A DNA stretch of 64,000 nucleotides from PALSA-612 sp963846915 (GCA_963846915.1 CAWJXV010000002.1:62001-126000), one strand, 5' to 3'. Numbered from the stretch's first letter, positions 39,412 to 48,727 are shown. A program made the numbers and translations. Notes: generated from the letters alone by a model not told the origin.

Positions 39412-39888
39412 ATGCACGTCCTCGCGAGCGCCAACTCGACCTACACGGACATCGTCACGTCGGTGTTCTCGTCGACGATCGCGGCGAAGGCGTGGTTCGC
39501 CTCGGCGGCCGTCGTGCTCGCAATCGTCCAGGTCTCGACCGGTGCGCGGATCTTCGGGAAGCTCCAGCACGTGATCCGGCTCTCGCCGAGCGTCGTCTCG
39601 CCGATCCACCGCTGGTCGGGCCGACTCGCGATCCTGTGCGTGCTGCCGGTCGCGTACCACTGCATCTTCATCCTCGGCTTCCGCACGACCGACACGCGCG
39701 TGCTGGTCCACTCGATCGTCGGCTCGTTCGTGTTCGGCGTGATCGTCGTGAAGCTGCTGATCGTGCACAGCCGCAAGTACCCGGGCTGGGCGCTGCCCGT
39801 AGCGGGGGGGACGTTGTTCGCCGTTCTCGTGACGCTGTGGGCGACCTCGGCGGCCTGGTACTTCACGAACGTCCGCTTCGGCTTTTGA
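39412..39888 (+). CDS. DUF6529-like integral membrane protein
   Basis: This 158-residue protein has four predicted membrane helices (AAVVLAIVQVSTGARIF, LAILCVLPVAYHCIF, SIVGSFVFGVIVVKLLI, GTLFAVLVTLWATSAAWYF). Histidines at HRWSGR, YHC, LVHS and VHSRKYPG sit at helix ends, reminiscent of b-type heme proteins. Family assignment to DUF6529 is from memory and tentative. It is divergent from a cytochrome c gene, suggesting a joint redox role. Confidence 0.65.
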   Translation: MHVLASANSTYTDIVTSVFSSTIAAKAWFASAAVVLAIVQVSTGARIFGKLQHVIRLSPSVVSPIHRWSGRLAILCVLPVAYHCIFILGFRTTDTRVLVHSIVGSFVFGVIVVKLLIVHSRKYPGWALPVAGGTLFAVLVTLWATSAAWYFTNVRFGF

Positions 39889-39917
39889 CACGGGGGAAAC
39901 GGCCGGTTTCCCCCGTG
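39889..39917 (+). terminator. Perfect 12-bp hairpin after the DUF6529 gene
   Basis: CACGGGGGAAAC (39889-39900), loop GGCCG, GTTTCCCCCGTG (39906-39917). It begins one base after the stop codon. There is no T run, but the stem is strong and it likely ends or stabilises the transcript. Confidence 0.6.
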
Positions 39918-40062
39918 AGCCCCCTTCCCTTGGCGGTCGTGTGGCGTTGCCCGGTGGACCTCCGGCCGAGTGAATCGGCCTGCGGCGGCCGATGGATGCT
40001 CATCTAGCACGGGCTTGGCGCGATCCACGAGCGCCAGGCCCAAACGCCGCTACGATCGACCG

Positions 40063-41358
40063 GTGCAGGAGTACGTTCTCTCCGAGCTCGACACCGGCGA
40101 GCGGCTGATCACGGAGCGCGTCTCGAGCTTCCGGTCGGTGTCGCTCGGGTTCTGGATCGGCGCCGGCTCGCGCGACGAGCCCGACTCGAAGGCCGGTGTC
40201 TCGCACTTCATCGAGCACCTCCTGTTCAAGGGCACGCCGGCGTACACGGCGCTGGAGATCGCGGAGATCTTCGACGAGCTCGGCGGGGAGCTGAACGCGG
40301 CCACGTCCCGCGAGAGCACCGTCGTCTTCGCCCGTGTCCCGGACCGCCACCTCGAGACGGCGCTCGACGTGATGGCGGACATGGTCTTCTCGCCGACGTT
40401 CGCCGACCTCGAGACCGAGCGCGAGGTCGTGCTCGAGGAGATCGCGATGCTCGAGGACACGCCGCAGGACCTCGTGCACGATCTGCTCTCCGAAGCCATC
40501 TTCGCGGGCGATCCGCTCGGCCGCCACATCATCGGCCGCGCGGACGTGATCTCGAGCGTCAGCAAGCGCTCGCTCCTCACATACCACCGGCAGATGTACA
40601 CGGCCGGGAACATCGTCCTCGCCGCCGCCGGCAACCTCGAGCACGACCGCGTGCTGGACCTGCTCGAGCGCGCGGCGCACCAGCGCGTCCAGCCGCCGGA
40701 AGCTCGTACCCGTGTGCGCAAGCCGCTCGTCAAGACGCCGCCGCCGGGCCTGCGCTTCCAGCGCAAGGACACGGAGCAGTACCACGTCTGCGTCGGCGGG
40801 ATCGGCGTGTCTCGCACCGACCGACGGCGCTTCGGGGCCTCGCTGCTGGACGCAATCCTCGGCGGCTCGGCCTCGTCGCGCCTGTTCCAGGAGATCCGCG
40901 AGAAGCGCGGGATGGCGTACGCCGTCTACAGCTTCGCCTCCCAGTACGCCGACACCGGCCTGATCGGCGTCTACGTCGGCACGCGCGAGGAGAACCTCGA
41001 CGAGTGCTTCGAGATCGTCGCGCGCGAGATCGGCGACATCGCCGCAGGCAACGTCCACGAGCGCGAGCTGCGACGGGCGAAGGAGAACCTGAAGGGCCGG
41101 ATCGCGCTGTCGATGGAGTCGACGTCGAACCGGATGAGCCGGCTCGGCAAGTCGCTGATCACCGACACGGAGCTCCTCTCGCTCGACCGGATCATCGCGG
41201 AGGTCGACGCGGTGGACAGGACCGAGATCTCCGAGCTCGCGACCGTGCTGCTGGCGCCGGACGGGCTGTCGGCGAGCGGCATCGGCCCGGACGAGAACCG
41301 CTTCCTCGCCGCCGTCGAGCAGGTGCATCCGGGCCTGCCCGCGCGGGCCGCGGCGTGA
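40063..41358 (+). CDS. M16-family zinc peptidase
   Basis: This 431-residue processing-peptidase-like protein carries the inverted zinc motif HFIEH (residues 48-52), the third ligand region in REVVLEEIAMLED, and the C-terminal substrate-binding arginine/tyrosine box GGSASSRLFQEIREKRGMAYAVYS. GTG 40063 follows TACGAT (40051-40056) by 6 nt. It is the M16 gene usually found between pnp and dapB. Confidence 0.92.
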   Translation: MQEYVLSELDTGERLITERVSSFRSVSLGFWIGAGSRDEPDSKAGVSHFIEHLLFKGTPAYTALEIAEIFDELGGELNAATSRESTVVFARVPDRHLETALDVMADMVFSPTFADLETEREVVLEEIAMLEDTPQDLVHDLLSEAIFAGDPLGRHIIGRADVISSVSKRSLLTYHRQMYTAGNIVLAAAGNLEHDRVLDLLERAAHQRVQPPEARTRVRKPLVKTPPPGLRFQRKDTEQYHVCVGGIGVSRTDRRRFGASLLDAILGGSASSRLFQEIREKRGMAYAVYSFASQYADTGLIGVYVGTREENLDECFEIVAREIGDIAAGNVHERELRRAKENLKGRIALSMESTSNRMSRLGKSLITDTELLSLDRIIAEVDAVDRTEISELATVLLAPDGLSASGIGPDENRFLAAVEQVHPGLPARAAA

Positions 41359-41984
41359 AGGTCGCGGTCTTCGGCGCCCGCGGAAAGGTCGGCGCGGTCG
41401 TCGTGGACGCGCTCGCGGAGGCGGGTCACGACGTGGTGCCGATCGACCTCGGCGATCCGGTCGCGCTCGACGGCTGCGACGCGGCGGTCGACTTCACGCA
41501 GCCGGGCGCGGTCGTAGGGAACGTCGCCGCATGCGTGCGCGCGAGGCTCCCGGCCGTGATCGGGACGTCCGGCTTCGACCGCAGCGCCGTCGACGAGCTC
41601 GCGCAGGAGCACGGCGTCCCCGTCTTCCACGCCCCGAACTTCGCGATCGGCGCCGTCCTGATGGTGCGGTTCGCCGCCGAGGCGGCCAAGCACCTCCCGA
41701 AGGCAGAGATCGTCGAGCTGCACCACGACACGAAGCTCGACGCGCCGTCGGGGACGGCCAAGGCGACCGCCGACGCGATGGGCGGCGACGTTCCGATCCA
41801 TTCGGTGCGCCTCCCCGGCCTCGTCGCGCATCAGGAGGTCATCCTCGGCGGCCAGGGTCAGACGCTCACGATCCGGCACGACACGACCTCGCGCGACGCG
41901 TTCGTCCCGGGAGTGCTGCTGGCTCTCGAGCGCGTCCGCGAGCTGCCGCCCGGACTCACGGTCGGACTGCACACCCTACTCTGA
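41355..41984 (+). CDS. dapB: 4-hydroxy-tetrahydrodipicolinate reductase
   Basis: Lysine/diaminopimelate pathway enzyme, 209 residues (short; usual 245-270). It has the NAD(P)-binding GARGKVGA, DFTQPGAV, GTSGFD, PNFAIGAVLM, the catalytic ELHHDTKLDAPSGTA and GQGQTLTIRHDTTSR. GTG 41355 overlaps the M16 stop. The shortness comes from a compact N-terminal region; all active-site motifs are present. Confidence 0.94.
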   Translation: MKVAVFGARGKVGAVVVDALAEAGHDVVPIDLGDPVALDGCDAAVDFTQPGAVVGNVAACVRARLPAVIGTSGFDRSAVDELAQEHGVPVFHAPNFAIGAVLMVRFAAEAAKHLPKAEIVELHHDTKLDAPSGTAKATADAMGGDVPIHSVRLPGLVAHQEVILGGQGQTLTIRHDTTSRDAFVPGVLLALERVRELPPGLTVGLHTLL

Positions 41985-42021
41985 GCGGCGTCTCACAAAC
42001 CGGGCTGCTCGTGCGTTCTGG

Positions 42022-42660
42022 ATGTCGGTGCTGACGCTCTTCGACTACGGCCCGTCCGCGAACTGCCTCAAGGTGCGGATCCTGCTGCGACAGCTCGGCC
42101 TGGAGCACGAGCGGGTGGACGTCGACATCTTCGCCGGCGAGTCGCAGCGTGCCGAGTACCTGCTTCTCAACCCTGCGGGACGGACACCGGCGCTGCTGCT
42201 CGAGGACGGCCGCGCGATTGCCGAGTCGAACGCGATCCTGCTCTATCTGGCCGAGGGATCGCCGTTCCTGCCGGCTGACCCCGTCGAACGCGCCCACGTC
42301 CACCAGTGGCTGTTCTTCGAGCAGAACCTGTTGGAGCCGAACGCCGGCTCGGCGCGGTTCTGGCACCTGACGGGCCGCGAGTCGCAGCAGCCCGGAGCAT
42401 TCGCGCAGCGCCTCCAGGCGGGCAAGGATGCCCTCACGATCCTCGATCGCGGGCTCACCGGCCAAGAGTTCCTGGTCGAGGGGCGCTGCACGGTCGCCGA
42501 CATCGCGCTCTACGCCTACACGCACGTCGCCCACGAGGCGGGCATCGACATGTCGGCCTACCCGGCGATCGCCCCGTGGCTCGAGCGCGTCGAGGGGACT
42601 GACGGCTTCGTCAACGACCTCGAGCCCTATCCCGCGAACGCCCGGGTTTCGGCCGACTGA
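42022..42660 (+). CDS. Glutathione S-transferase-like protein
   Basis: This 212-residue protein has an N-terminal thioredoxin-fold GST domain (LFDYGPSANCLKVRILL; NPAGRTPALLLEDG; AESNAILLYLAEG) and an all-helical C-terminal domain (TVADIALYAYTHVAH). Actinobacteria of this kind often lack glutathione, so the thiol used is uncertain. It lies between dapB and dapA as an extra gene. Confidence 0.85.
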   Translation: MSVLTLFDYGPSANCLKVRILLRQLGLEHERVDVDIFAGESQRAEYLLLNPAGRTPALLLEDGRAIAESNAILLYLAEGSPFLPADPVERAHVHQWLFFEQNLLEPNAGSARFWHLTGRESQQPGAFAQRLQAGKDALTILDRGLTGQEFLVEGRCTVADIALYAYTHVAHEAGIDMSAYPAIAPWLERVEGTDGFVNDLEPYPANARVSAD

Positions 42661-42714
42661 CCGCCGAGCCGTCCGCCGGACCGCCCGACCGCACTCCGTT
42701 TGTCTTTCCCCCCG

Positions 42715-42730
42715 GGGCGCATTCGCGCCC
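42715..42730 (+). terminator. Hairpin after the GST gene
   Basis: GGGCGC-ATTC-GCGCCC followed by TTG. It is a compact stem-loop in the 195-bp GST-dapA gap and a plausible terminator without a full T run. Confidence 0.45.
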
Positions 42731-42819
42731 TTGCCCCCGAGGTGAGCGTAGCGTCGAAATCCGCGCACAGGGGATACGGGACCGTGCCAATAGCGTGACA
42801 ACTCCTTCCACGGCCCGGA

Positions 42820-42848
42820 AGGACATCGGGTCGCTTCCGGAGTACACT
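42820..42848 (+). promoter_or_regulatory. Promoter of dapA
   Basis: A -35-like AGGACA (42820-42825) and a -10 TACACT (42843-42848) are spaced by 17 bp. GTG 42856 is 7 nt after the -10, so the mRNA should be leaderless. Confidence 0.55.
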
Positions 42849-42855
42849 CAGAGCA

Positions 42856-43734
42856 GTGCTCGGCGAAGTCCTGACGGCGATCGTCACGCCGTTCCGGTCG
42901 GACGGCTCGGTCGATTTCCACCGGTTCGCAGCTCTGGCGCACCATCTCGTCGAGAACGGCTCGGACGGTCTGGTCGTCGCCGGCACGACCGGCGAGTCGC
43001 CGACGCTCTCCGACGACGAGCGGCTCGAGCTCATCCGCGTTGCGCTCGGCGCAGTCGGCGACCGCGCCACCGTGATCGCCGGCACGGGTACGTATTCGAC
43101 CGCCCATTCGGTCCACCTCACGCACGCGGCGCACGCCGCCGGCGCGCATGGCTTCCTGATCGTCACCCCCTACTACAACAAGCCGCCGCAGCGCGGCATC
43201 GTCGAGCACTTCAAGGCAATCGCGGATGTCAGCGACCGGCCGATCGTCGTCTACAACATTCCCAGCCGCGTCGTGATCAATATCGAGCCCGAGACGATCG
43301 TGGAGCTGGCGAAGATCCCGACGGTCAAAGCAGTCAAGCAGGCACACGACGACCTCCACCAGGCGCGCCGCATCGTCGAGGACGCGGGGCTCGACCTGTA
43401 CGCGGGCGACGACAACCTGATCTTCCCGTTCCTGGAGCTCGGGGGCATCGGCGGCGTCTGCGTCCACACGCACGTCGCCGGGCAGCAGGTGAAGGAGATG
43501 ATCCGGCTGTACAAGCAGGGCGACCACGTCGAGGCCAGGCGCATCGACGAGGCGACGGAGCCGGCCTACGAGCTGCTGAAGGTCGCGCCGAATCCGATCG
43601 CGATCAAGGCTGCGCTCAACATCCTCGGGCATGACGTCGGTGGGTTGCGACTGCCGATGGTCGAGGCGACGGAGGACGAGCAGGCCCGCGTCCGGGGCTG
43701 CCTCGAGCGCCTCGGCGTGCTCGTCCCCGCCTAG
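42856..43734 (+). CDS. dapA: 4-hydroxy-tetrahydrodipicolinate synthase
   Basis: Condenses pyruvate and aspartate semialdehyde. This 292-residue TIM barrel has GTTGESPTL, GTGTYST, TPYYNKPPQ, the tyrosine in VVYNIPSRVV, the Schiff-base lysine in VKAVKQAHDD and GGIGGVCVHTHV. Gly at the GKQA-like position and the YNIPSR block are diagnostic. GTG start is leaderless-type; rnj follows after 33 bp. Confidence 0.95.
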   Translation: MLGEVLTAIVTPFRSDGSVDFHRFAALAHHLVENGSDGLVVAGTTGESPTLSDDERLELIRVALGAVGDRATVIAGTGTYSTAHSVHLTHAAHAAGAHGFLIVTPYYNKPPQRGIVEHFKAIADVSDRPIVVYNIPSRVVINIEPETIVELAKIPTVKAVKQAHDDLHQARRIVEDAGLDLYAGDDNLIFPFLELGGIGGVCVHTHVAGQQVKEMIRLYKQGDHVEARRIDEATEPAYELLKVAPNPIAIKAALNILGHDVGGLRLPMVEATEDEQARVRGCLERLGVLVPA

Positions 43735-43767
43735 GGCCTCGGCCACCACCCCGGCTAGACTCACCCG

Positions 43768-45426
43768 GTGACGCAGGGCATCCGCATCATCCCGCTCGGC
43801 GGCCTCGGCGAGGTCGGTAAGAACATGACGCTGTACGAGACGGAGGGCGGCAGCGTCCTCGTCGATGCCGGGCTCGCGTTCCCCCGCGACGAGCACCTCG
43901 GCGTCGACCTCGTCCTTCCCGACTTCTCGTACCTGAAGGACCACGCACGCGACATCAAGGCGGTTCTGCTCACGCACGCGCACGAGGACCACGTCGGCTC
44001 GCTGCCGTATGTCCTGCGCGAAGTGTCGGTTCCGCGCGTCCTGGCGACGAAGCTGACGCTCGGGCTCGTGCAGTCGAAGCTCGACGAGCACGGCCTGCTC
44101 GCGCGGACGCAGCTCGACGAGATCCGGCCGGAGGACGGGCCGTTCGACGTCGGGCCGTTCCGCGTCGACTCCGTCCGCATGGCGCACTCGGTGCCGGACA
44201 ACGTCGCGTTCGTGCTCGAGGCGGGCGGGTTGCGCGTCCTGCACACGAGCGACTACAAGCTCGACCACACGCCGGTCGATGGGTTCAAGACCGATGTCGG
44301 CAAGCTCGCCGAACTCGGGAACCTCGGCGTCGACCTGATGCTCGGCGACTCGACGAACGCGGAGCGTCCCGGGTACACCGGCTCGGAGCGCCTCGTCGGC
44401 GAGGCGTTCCGGCAGATCATCCCGCTCCGCAAGGGCCGCATCCTGGTCGCCTCGTTCGCCTCGAACGTCCACCGGATGCAGCAGGCGATCGACGTCGCGC
44501 TCGAGGCCGACCGCAAGGTGTGCGTCGTCGGCCGCTCGATGCGCAAGAACCTCAACATCGCCCGCTCCCTTGGCTACCTGTCCGTTTCCGACGAGGCCCT
44601 GATCCCGCCGAAACAGCTCGGCGACTACCCACCCGACAAGGTGCTCGTCCTCTGCACCGGCAGCCAGGGCGAGCCGCTCTCGGCACTGACGCGCATTGCC
44701 TACCACGACCACCCGACCGTTGAGGTCGAGCGCGGCGACACGGTGATCATCTCGGCGAAGCCCGTCCCCGGCAACGAGCTGCGCGTGCACGACACGATCA
44801 ACCAGCTCGCCCGCGCCGGGGCCGAGATCCTGCACCAGGAGATCGCGCCGGTCCACGTCTCGGGCCACGGGAACTCGGAGGAGATCCGCACCGTGATCGC
44901 GCTCGTCCGGCCACGCGGCGTCATGCCCGTGCACGGCGAGTTCCGGATGCAGGCCGCGCAGGCGCGCATGGCCGGCGAAGCCGGCGTGCCGGCGGCGTCG
45001 ATCGTGCTGGCGGAGAACGGCTCCGTCGTCGAGCTCACACGGGACGGCGTCGGGATCGTCGACCGCGTCGACTCGGGCGTCACGTTCGTCGACGGGCTCG
45101 CCGTCGGCGACCTCAGCGACGTCGCGCTCCGTGACCGGCGACGGCTGTCCGAGGACGGCGTGCTGATCGTCGTCGCCACTCTCACGAGCTCGAACGGCTC
45201 GTTCACGGCCTCGCCGGAGCTGATCGCCCGCGGCTTCACCGACGCGGGCGGGCCGCTCCTCGACGAGATGCGCGAGGAGGCCGAGGAGATCCTCGACGCC
45301 TGCATCGCCGACGACATCCTCGAGGTCAAGCTGCTCCAGGAGCACCTGCACGACGGGATCGGCCAGCTCGTCTACGACCGCACCCGGCGGCGCCCGATGA
45401 TCCTGCCGATCGTGGTGGAGGTCTAG
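43768..45426 (+). CDS. rnj: Ribonuclease J
   Basis: This metallo-beta-lactamase/beta-CASP ribonuclease with 5'-3' exo and endo activity has 552 residues. Motifs are PLGGLGEVGKNM, HAHEDHVGSLPY (zinc), LGDSTNAERPGYT, FASNVHRMQQA, CTGSQGEPLSAL and HVSGHGNSEEI. GTG 43768 lies 6 nt after TAGACT (43756-43761). With pnp, rny and rnz, the window holds much of the RNA-decay machinery. Confidence 0.95.
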   Translation: MTQGIRIIPLGGLGEVGKNMTLYETEGGSVLVDAGLAFPRDEHLGVDLVLPDFSYLKDHARDIKAVLLTHAHEDHVGSLPYVLREVSVPRVLATKLTLGLVQSKLDEHGLLARTQLDEIRPEDGPFDVGPFRVDSVRMAHSVPDNVAFVLEAGGLRVLHTSDYKLDHTPVDGFKTDVGKLAELGNLGVDLMLGDSTNAERPGYTGSERLVGEAFRQIIPLRKGRILVASFASNVHRMQQAIDVALEADRKVCVVGRSMRKNLNIARSLGYLSVSDEALIPPKQLGDYPPDKVLVLCTGSQGEPLSALTRIAYHDHPTVEVERGDTVIISAKPVPGNELRVHDTINQLARAGAEILHQEIAPVHVSGHGNSEEIRTVIALVRPRGVMPVHGEFRMQAAQARMAGEAGVPAASIVLAENGSVVELTRDGVGIVDRVDSGVTFVDGLAVGDLSDVALRDRRRLSEDGVLIVVATLTSSNGSFTASPELIARGFTDAGGPLLDEMREEAEEILDACIADDILEVKLLQEHLHDGIGQLVYDRTRRRPMILPIVVEV

Positions 45427-45429
45427 CCG

Positions 45430-45981
45430 GTGTCTACCGTCCACACACGCGACTGGGCCGACGTGCTGTACGAGCATGCCCCGCGGGAGGAGACGGCACG
45501 GCGGCTCGTCGGGCAGCTTCGCGCCTGCGAGGTCGCCGCGCTCGCGTTCTGCCGGCTGCTCGAACGCTGGGCGCGCGGCGATGCCGATCCATGCACGCCG
45601 GGGCGCAGGCAAGCCGCCCTGCGGCGGGCGGCAGACCGCGCCGAGACGGCACTCGCGGGACTCGACCGGCCGCTCTCGCGGTACCTGCTCGAGCTCGAGC
45701 CCGAGATCGCCGAGGGCCGGTCGTGGTACGGCGGTCCCGGTGCCGGCGAGCTGCGCGAGTGGGACGAGGTACTCGACCGCGCGGGCGTCCGCGTCTCGGC
45801 GACGCGCGTGGCCCAGGTCTATCTGGAGCTCGCTGTGCTCGTCCGCGCGCTCGAGGGATTGGCGGACGCGTCCCGCATGGGCTCGACGCCGGACAACGGC
45901 TCGCTCTGGGCCGGCCTGTTCGACCTCCGCGAGAACCTCCTCGGCCAGGCCGTGGACGATCTGCGCGCCCTCGCCGCGTAG
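45430..45981 (+). CDS. Uncharacterised helical protein
   Basis: This 183-residue soluble protein starts at GTG 3 bp after rnj. It is predicted mostly alpha-helical and charged, with heptad-like stretches (ALRRAADRAETALAGLDRPL; VYLELAVLVRALEGLADASR). Three cysteines lie in the first third. No domain is recognised. Position makes co-expression with RNase J likely, but no function can be given. Confidence 0.6.
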   Translation: MSTVHTRDWADVLYEHAPREETARRLVGQLRACEVAALAFCRLLERWARGDADPCTPGRRQAALRRAADRAETALAGLDRPLSRYLLELEPEIAEGRSWYGGPGAGELREWDEVLDRAGVRVSATRVAQVYLELAVLVRALEGLADASRMGSTPDNGSLWAGLFDLRENLLGQAVDDLRALAA

Positions 45982-46081
45982 CTGCGCTTCCCGATCCGGC
46001 AACGCCGAATAGGCACAGAATCGTCACAGACAGGTGCGCTTTCGCACGGTACGCTCGCAGTGGGTGGCGGGTGGACAGGCT

Positions 46082-46100
46082 TCCCCACCCAGGGTGGGGA
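46082..46100 (+). terminator. Strong GC hairpin after the rnj operon
   Basis: TCCCCACC-CAG-GGTGGGGA is an 8-bp perfect stem with a 3-nt loop in the 169-bp gap before ribokinase. No T run follows. It probably ends the dapA-rnj transcript. Confidence 0.45.
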
Positions 46101-46150
46101 GCGCTCCGTGAAGACCAAGAGATCTGTCGGCCGCCGTTAGAGTCGCGCCC

Positions 46151-46984
46151 GTGAGCGCCGCGCCCCGAATCGTCGTCGTCGGCTCGGTGAACCTGGACCT
46201 GGTCGCCCACTGCGAGCGGCTGCCGCGAGTGGGGGAGACGGTCAGCGGCGCGGACTTCTCCCGCGTTCCGGGCGGGAAGGGAGCAAACCAGGCGGTCGCG
46301 GCGGCGCGGCTCGGCGCGGACGTCCGCTTCTTCGGGATGGTCGCCGTCGACGATCTCGCCGAGGAGGCCCTGGCCGGCCTCGAGGAGGCAGGCGTCGACA
46401 CGAGCGGTGTCGCCTGGGTCGGTGAGCCCGGCGTGCACACGGGCGTCGCGCTGATCCTCGTCGACGACGACGGCGAGAACCAGATCGTCGTCGCGCCCGG
46501 CGCGAACGCATACCTCTCACCTGCGGAGGTGGAGATCGGCGACGCCGACGCCGTGATCTGCCAGCTCGAGATCCCCGACGAGGCCGTGAACGAGGCCGCA
46601 GCGCAGGCACGCTGGTTCTGTCTCAACGCAGCCCCGGCACGGCCGATCGACATCGACCCCGACCTGCTCGTCGTCAACCGCTACGAGCACGAGGTCACGG
46701 GCGACCGCGGCAAGCTCGTCGCCGTCACCCTCGGCGCCGAGGGAGCAGTGCTGCTCGAGGGCGGGGAGGAGGTCGCGCGGGCCGAGCCGCCCGAGGTCGA
46801 GGCTGTCGACGGCACGGCGGCAGGCGACGCGTTCACCGCCTGCCTCGTGGTCTCGCTCGCCGAGGGCCGGCCGCGCGACGAGGCCCTGAAGCGCGCCTGC
46901 GCCGCGGGCGCCCTCGCGGCTTCCCGGCCAGGCGCGCAGCCGTCTCTGCCCACCGCGGCGGAAATCGACAAGATCCTGTCATGA
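46151..46984 (+). CDS. rbsK: Ribokinase (PfkB family)
   Basis: Phosphorylates ribose released from nucleosides. This 277-residue kinase has the N-terminal GSVNLDLVAHCERLPRVGET, the PfkB glycine motif PGGKGANQAVAAARLG, and the C-terminal catalytic block VDGTAAGDAFTA with Asp as base. GTG follows TAGAGT (46138-46143) by 7 nt. It overlaps the nucleoside hydrolase start, matching a hydrolase-to-ribose-phosphate route. Confidence 0.9.
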   Translation: MSAAPRIVVVGSVNLDLVAHCERLPRVGETVSGADFSRVPGGKGANQAVAAARLGADVRFFGMVAVDDLAEEALAGLEEAGVDTSGVAWVGEPGVHTGVALILVDDDGENQIVVAPGANAYLSPAEVEIGDADAVICQLEIPDEAVNEAAAQARWFCLNAAPARPIDIDPDLLVVNRYEHEVTGDRGKLVAVTLGAEGAVLLEGGEEVARAEPPEVEAVDGTAAGDAFTACLVVSLAEGRPRDEALKRACAAGALAASRPGAQPSLPTAAEIDKILS

Positions 46985-47910
46985 CCACGCCGATCCTGAT
47001 CGACTGCGACCCTGGCCACGACGACGCGATCGCGCTGCTCCTCGCGCTCGCGAGCCCGGAGGTCGACCTCCTCGGCATCACCACGGTCGCCGGCAACCAG
47101 ACCCTCGAGAAGACGACCGCAAACGCGCTCAAGATCCTGGAGTTCGTCGGCCGCACCGGGGTGCCCGTGGCGGCGGGTGCGCCGCGGCCGCTCGTGCGCG
47201 AGCCCTACGTCGCCGCCTACGTCCACGGCGAGACGGGCATGGACGGCCCCGACCTGCCCGCGCCGACGACCGCTCCGGTCTCCGAGCACGCCGTCGACTT
47301 CCTCGCGGCCAAGCTGACAGCGTCGCCGGAGCCGGTGACGCTGATCCCGGTCGGCCCGCTGACGAACGTCGGGCTGCTGCTCGCCCGCTACCCCGAGGCA
47401 GCCGACAGGATCGACCGGATCGTCCTCATGGGCGGCGCCATCGCCGAGGGCAACGTCACACCGGCCGCCGAGTTCAACATCTGGGCCGACCCGGAGGCCG
47501 CCTCACGCGTGTTCACGAGCGGGATCGACGTGACCATGATCGGCCTCGACGTCACGCACAAGGCGCTCTTCCGGCCCGCGGACTCCGAGCGCCTCGCCGC
47601 TACGGGCCGCGTCGGCAGGCTCGTTGCCGAGCTGTTCGGCTTCTACCAGCAGTTCCACTCCGAGCAGTACGGCTGGGACGGCTCGCCCGTTCACGACGCC
47701 GTCGCCGTCGCGCACGTCGTCCGGCCCGGAATCGTCCACACGGCCGACCGCGGAGTCGTCGTCGACTGCGGCGGCGAGCTCTCCCGCGGCCGCACGTACG
47801 TCGACCTCTGGGGCCGGGCGCACTGGGATCCGAACGCGCACGTCGCCGTCGACATCGACGCGCAGGGCTTCGTCGACTTCCTCGTCCAGCGACTCGCGAG
47901 CCTGGGCTGA
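46981..47910 (+). CDS. Inosine/uridine-preferring nucleoside hydrolase
   Basis: Cleaves nucleosides to base and ribose. The 309-residue protein has the calcium-binding DCDPGHDDAIALLLAL, TTVAGNQ, GPLTNVGLLL, MGGAIAEGNVTPAAEFNIWADPEAA and a late DAVAVAHVV aspartate. ATG overlaps the ribokinase stop, so nucleoside cleavage and ribose phosphorylation are co-translated. It may also be fed by the BMP importer 4 kb downstream. Confidence 0.94.
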   Translation: MTTPILIDCDPGHDDAIALLLALASPEVDLLGITTVAGNQTLEKTTANALKILEFVGRTGVPVAAGAPRPLVREPYVAAYVHGETGMDGPDLPAPTTAPVSEHAVDFLAAKLTASPEPVTLIPVGPLTNVGLLLARYPEAADRIDRIVLMGGAIAEGNVTPAAEFNIWADPEAASRVFTSGIDVTMIGLDVTHKALFRPADSERLAATGRVGRLVAELFGFYQQFHSEQYGWDGSPVHDAVAVAHVVRPGIVHTADRGVVVDCGGELSRGRTYVDLWGRAHWDPNAHVAVDIDAQGFVDFLVQRLASLG

Positions 47911-47914
47911 ACGC

Positions 47915-48727
47915 ATGAGGTTCAGCGTGATCACGCTCCAGGATGCCCCCTGGACGGAGCTGGTCCTGCGCTGGCAGCGGCTCGAGGAGCTGGGCGTCGA
48001 GACGATCTGGGTCGCCGACCACCTGGGCAGCGACAGCCTCGCGCCGCAGCAGCCGTGGTTCGAGGCGTGGAGCTGCCTGACCGCCCTCGCGCACGTGACG
48101 TCGCGACCCAGGATCGGGCCTCTCGTCAGCCCGATGACGTTCCGCAATCCCGCCGTCCTCGCCCGCTCGGCGCTGACGGTGGCGGAGCTCTCAGGCGGTC
48201 GGCTGGAGCTCGGAATCGGCTCGGGCGCCTCCGAGTTCGACCACCGGGCCGCCGGGGTGCCGAGCTGGAATCCGAAGGAGCGTGCCGCCGCCTTTTCCGT
48301 CTGGGTCGAGCGTCTGCTCGAGATGCTCGCCGACGACGCCTTCCACCCGAAACGGGAGATCCCGCTGACGATCGCGGGCCGCGGCAAGACCATTCTCGGC
48401 CTCGCCGCCCGCTACGCCGACCGCTGGAACACCTTCGGCGGCTTCGGCATCGGCCCGGAGGAGGCCGTCGAGGGCGCGCGGGAGGACAACGAGCGCCTGG
48501 ACGGGCTCTGCGCGGAGACACGGCGAACGGTGATTCGCTCCGCGCTGATCGGGTATCCGTTCAACGGCGAGACGCCGTGGCGGTCTGACCAGGCCTTTGC
48601 CGACGTCGTCGCCCGCTGGGAGGACGCCGGGTTCGAGGAGCTCGTCTTCTTCTACCCGGCGGAGTGGGCGATGCCGGAGGGCTCGGTCGAGCCCGGCGTC
48701 TTCGAGCGCATGCTCGGAAAGGGCTAG
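47915..48727 (+). CDS. LLM-class (F420-dependent) oxidoreductase
   Basis: This luciferase-like TIM-barrel protein of 270 residues has ETIWVADHLG, VTSRPRIGPLVSPMTFRNPAVLAR, LELGIGSGASEFDHRAAG and RYADRWNTFGG. The family in actinobacteria mostly uses F420, though FMN use is possible. The substrate is unknown. It lies 4 bp after the nucleoside hydrolase. Confidence 0.88.
   Translation: MRFSVITLQDAPWTELVLRWQRLEELGVETIWVADHLGSDSLAPQQPWFEAWSCLTALAHVTSRPRIGPLVSPMTFRNPAVLARSALTVAELSGGRLELGIGSGASEFDHRAAGVPSWNPKERAAAFSVWVERLLEMLADDAFHPKREIPLTIAGRGKTILGLAARYADRWNTFGGFGIGPEEAVEGAREDNERLDGLCAETRRTVIRSALIGYPFNGETPWRSDQAFADVVARWEDAGFEELVFFYPAEWAMPEGSVEPGVFERMLGKG

Noticed and set aside
46002..46110. Riboswitch ahead of ribokinase
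   Set aside because: The hairpin lies upstream of a leaderless-type -10, so it would not be part of the ribokinase mRNA; no known aptamer core was seen.
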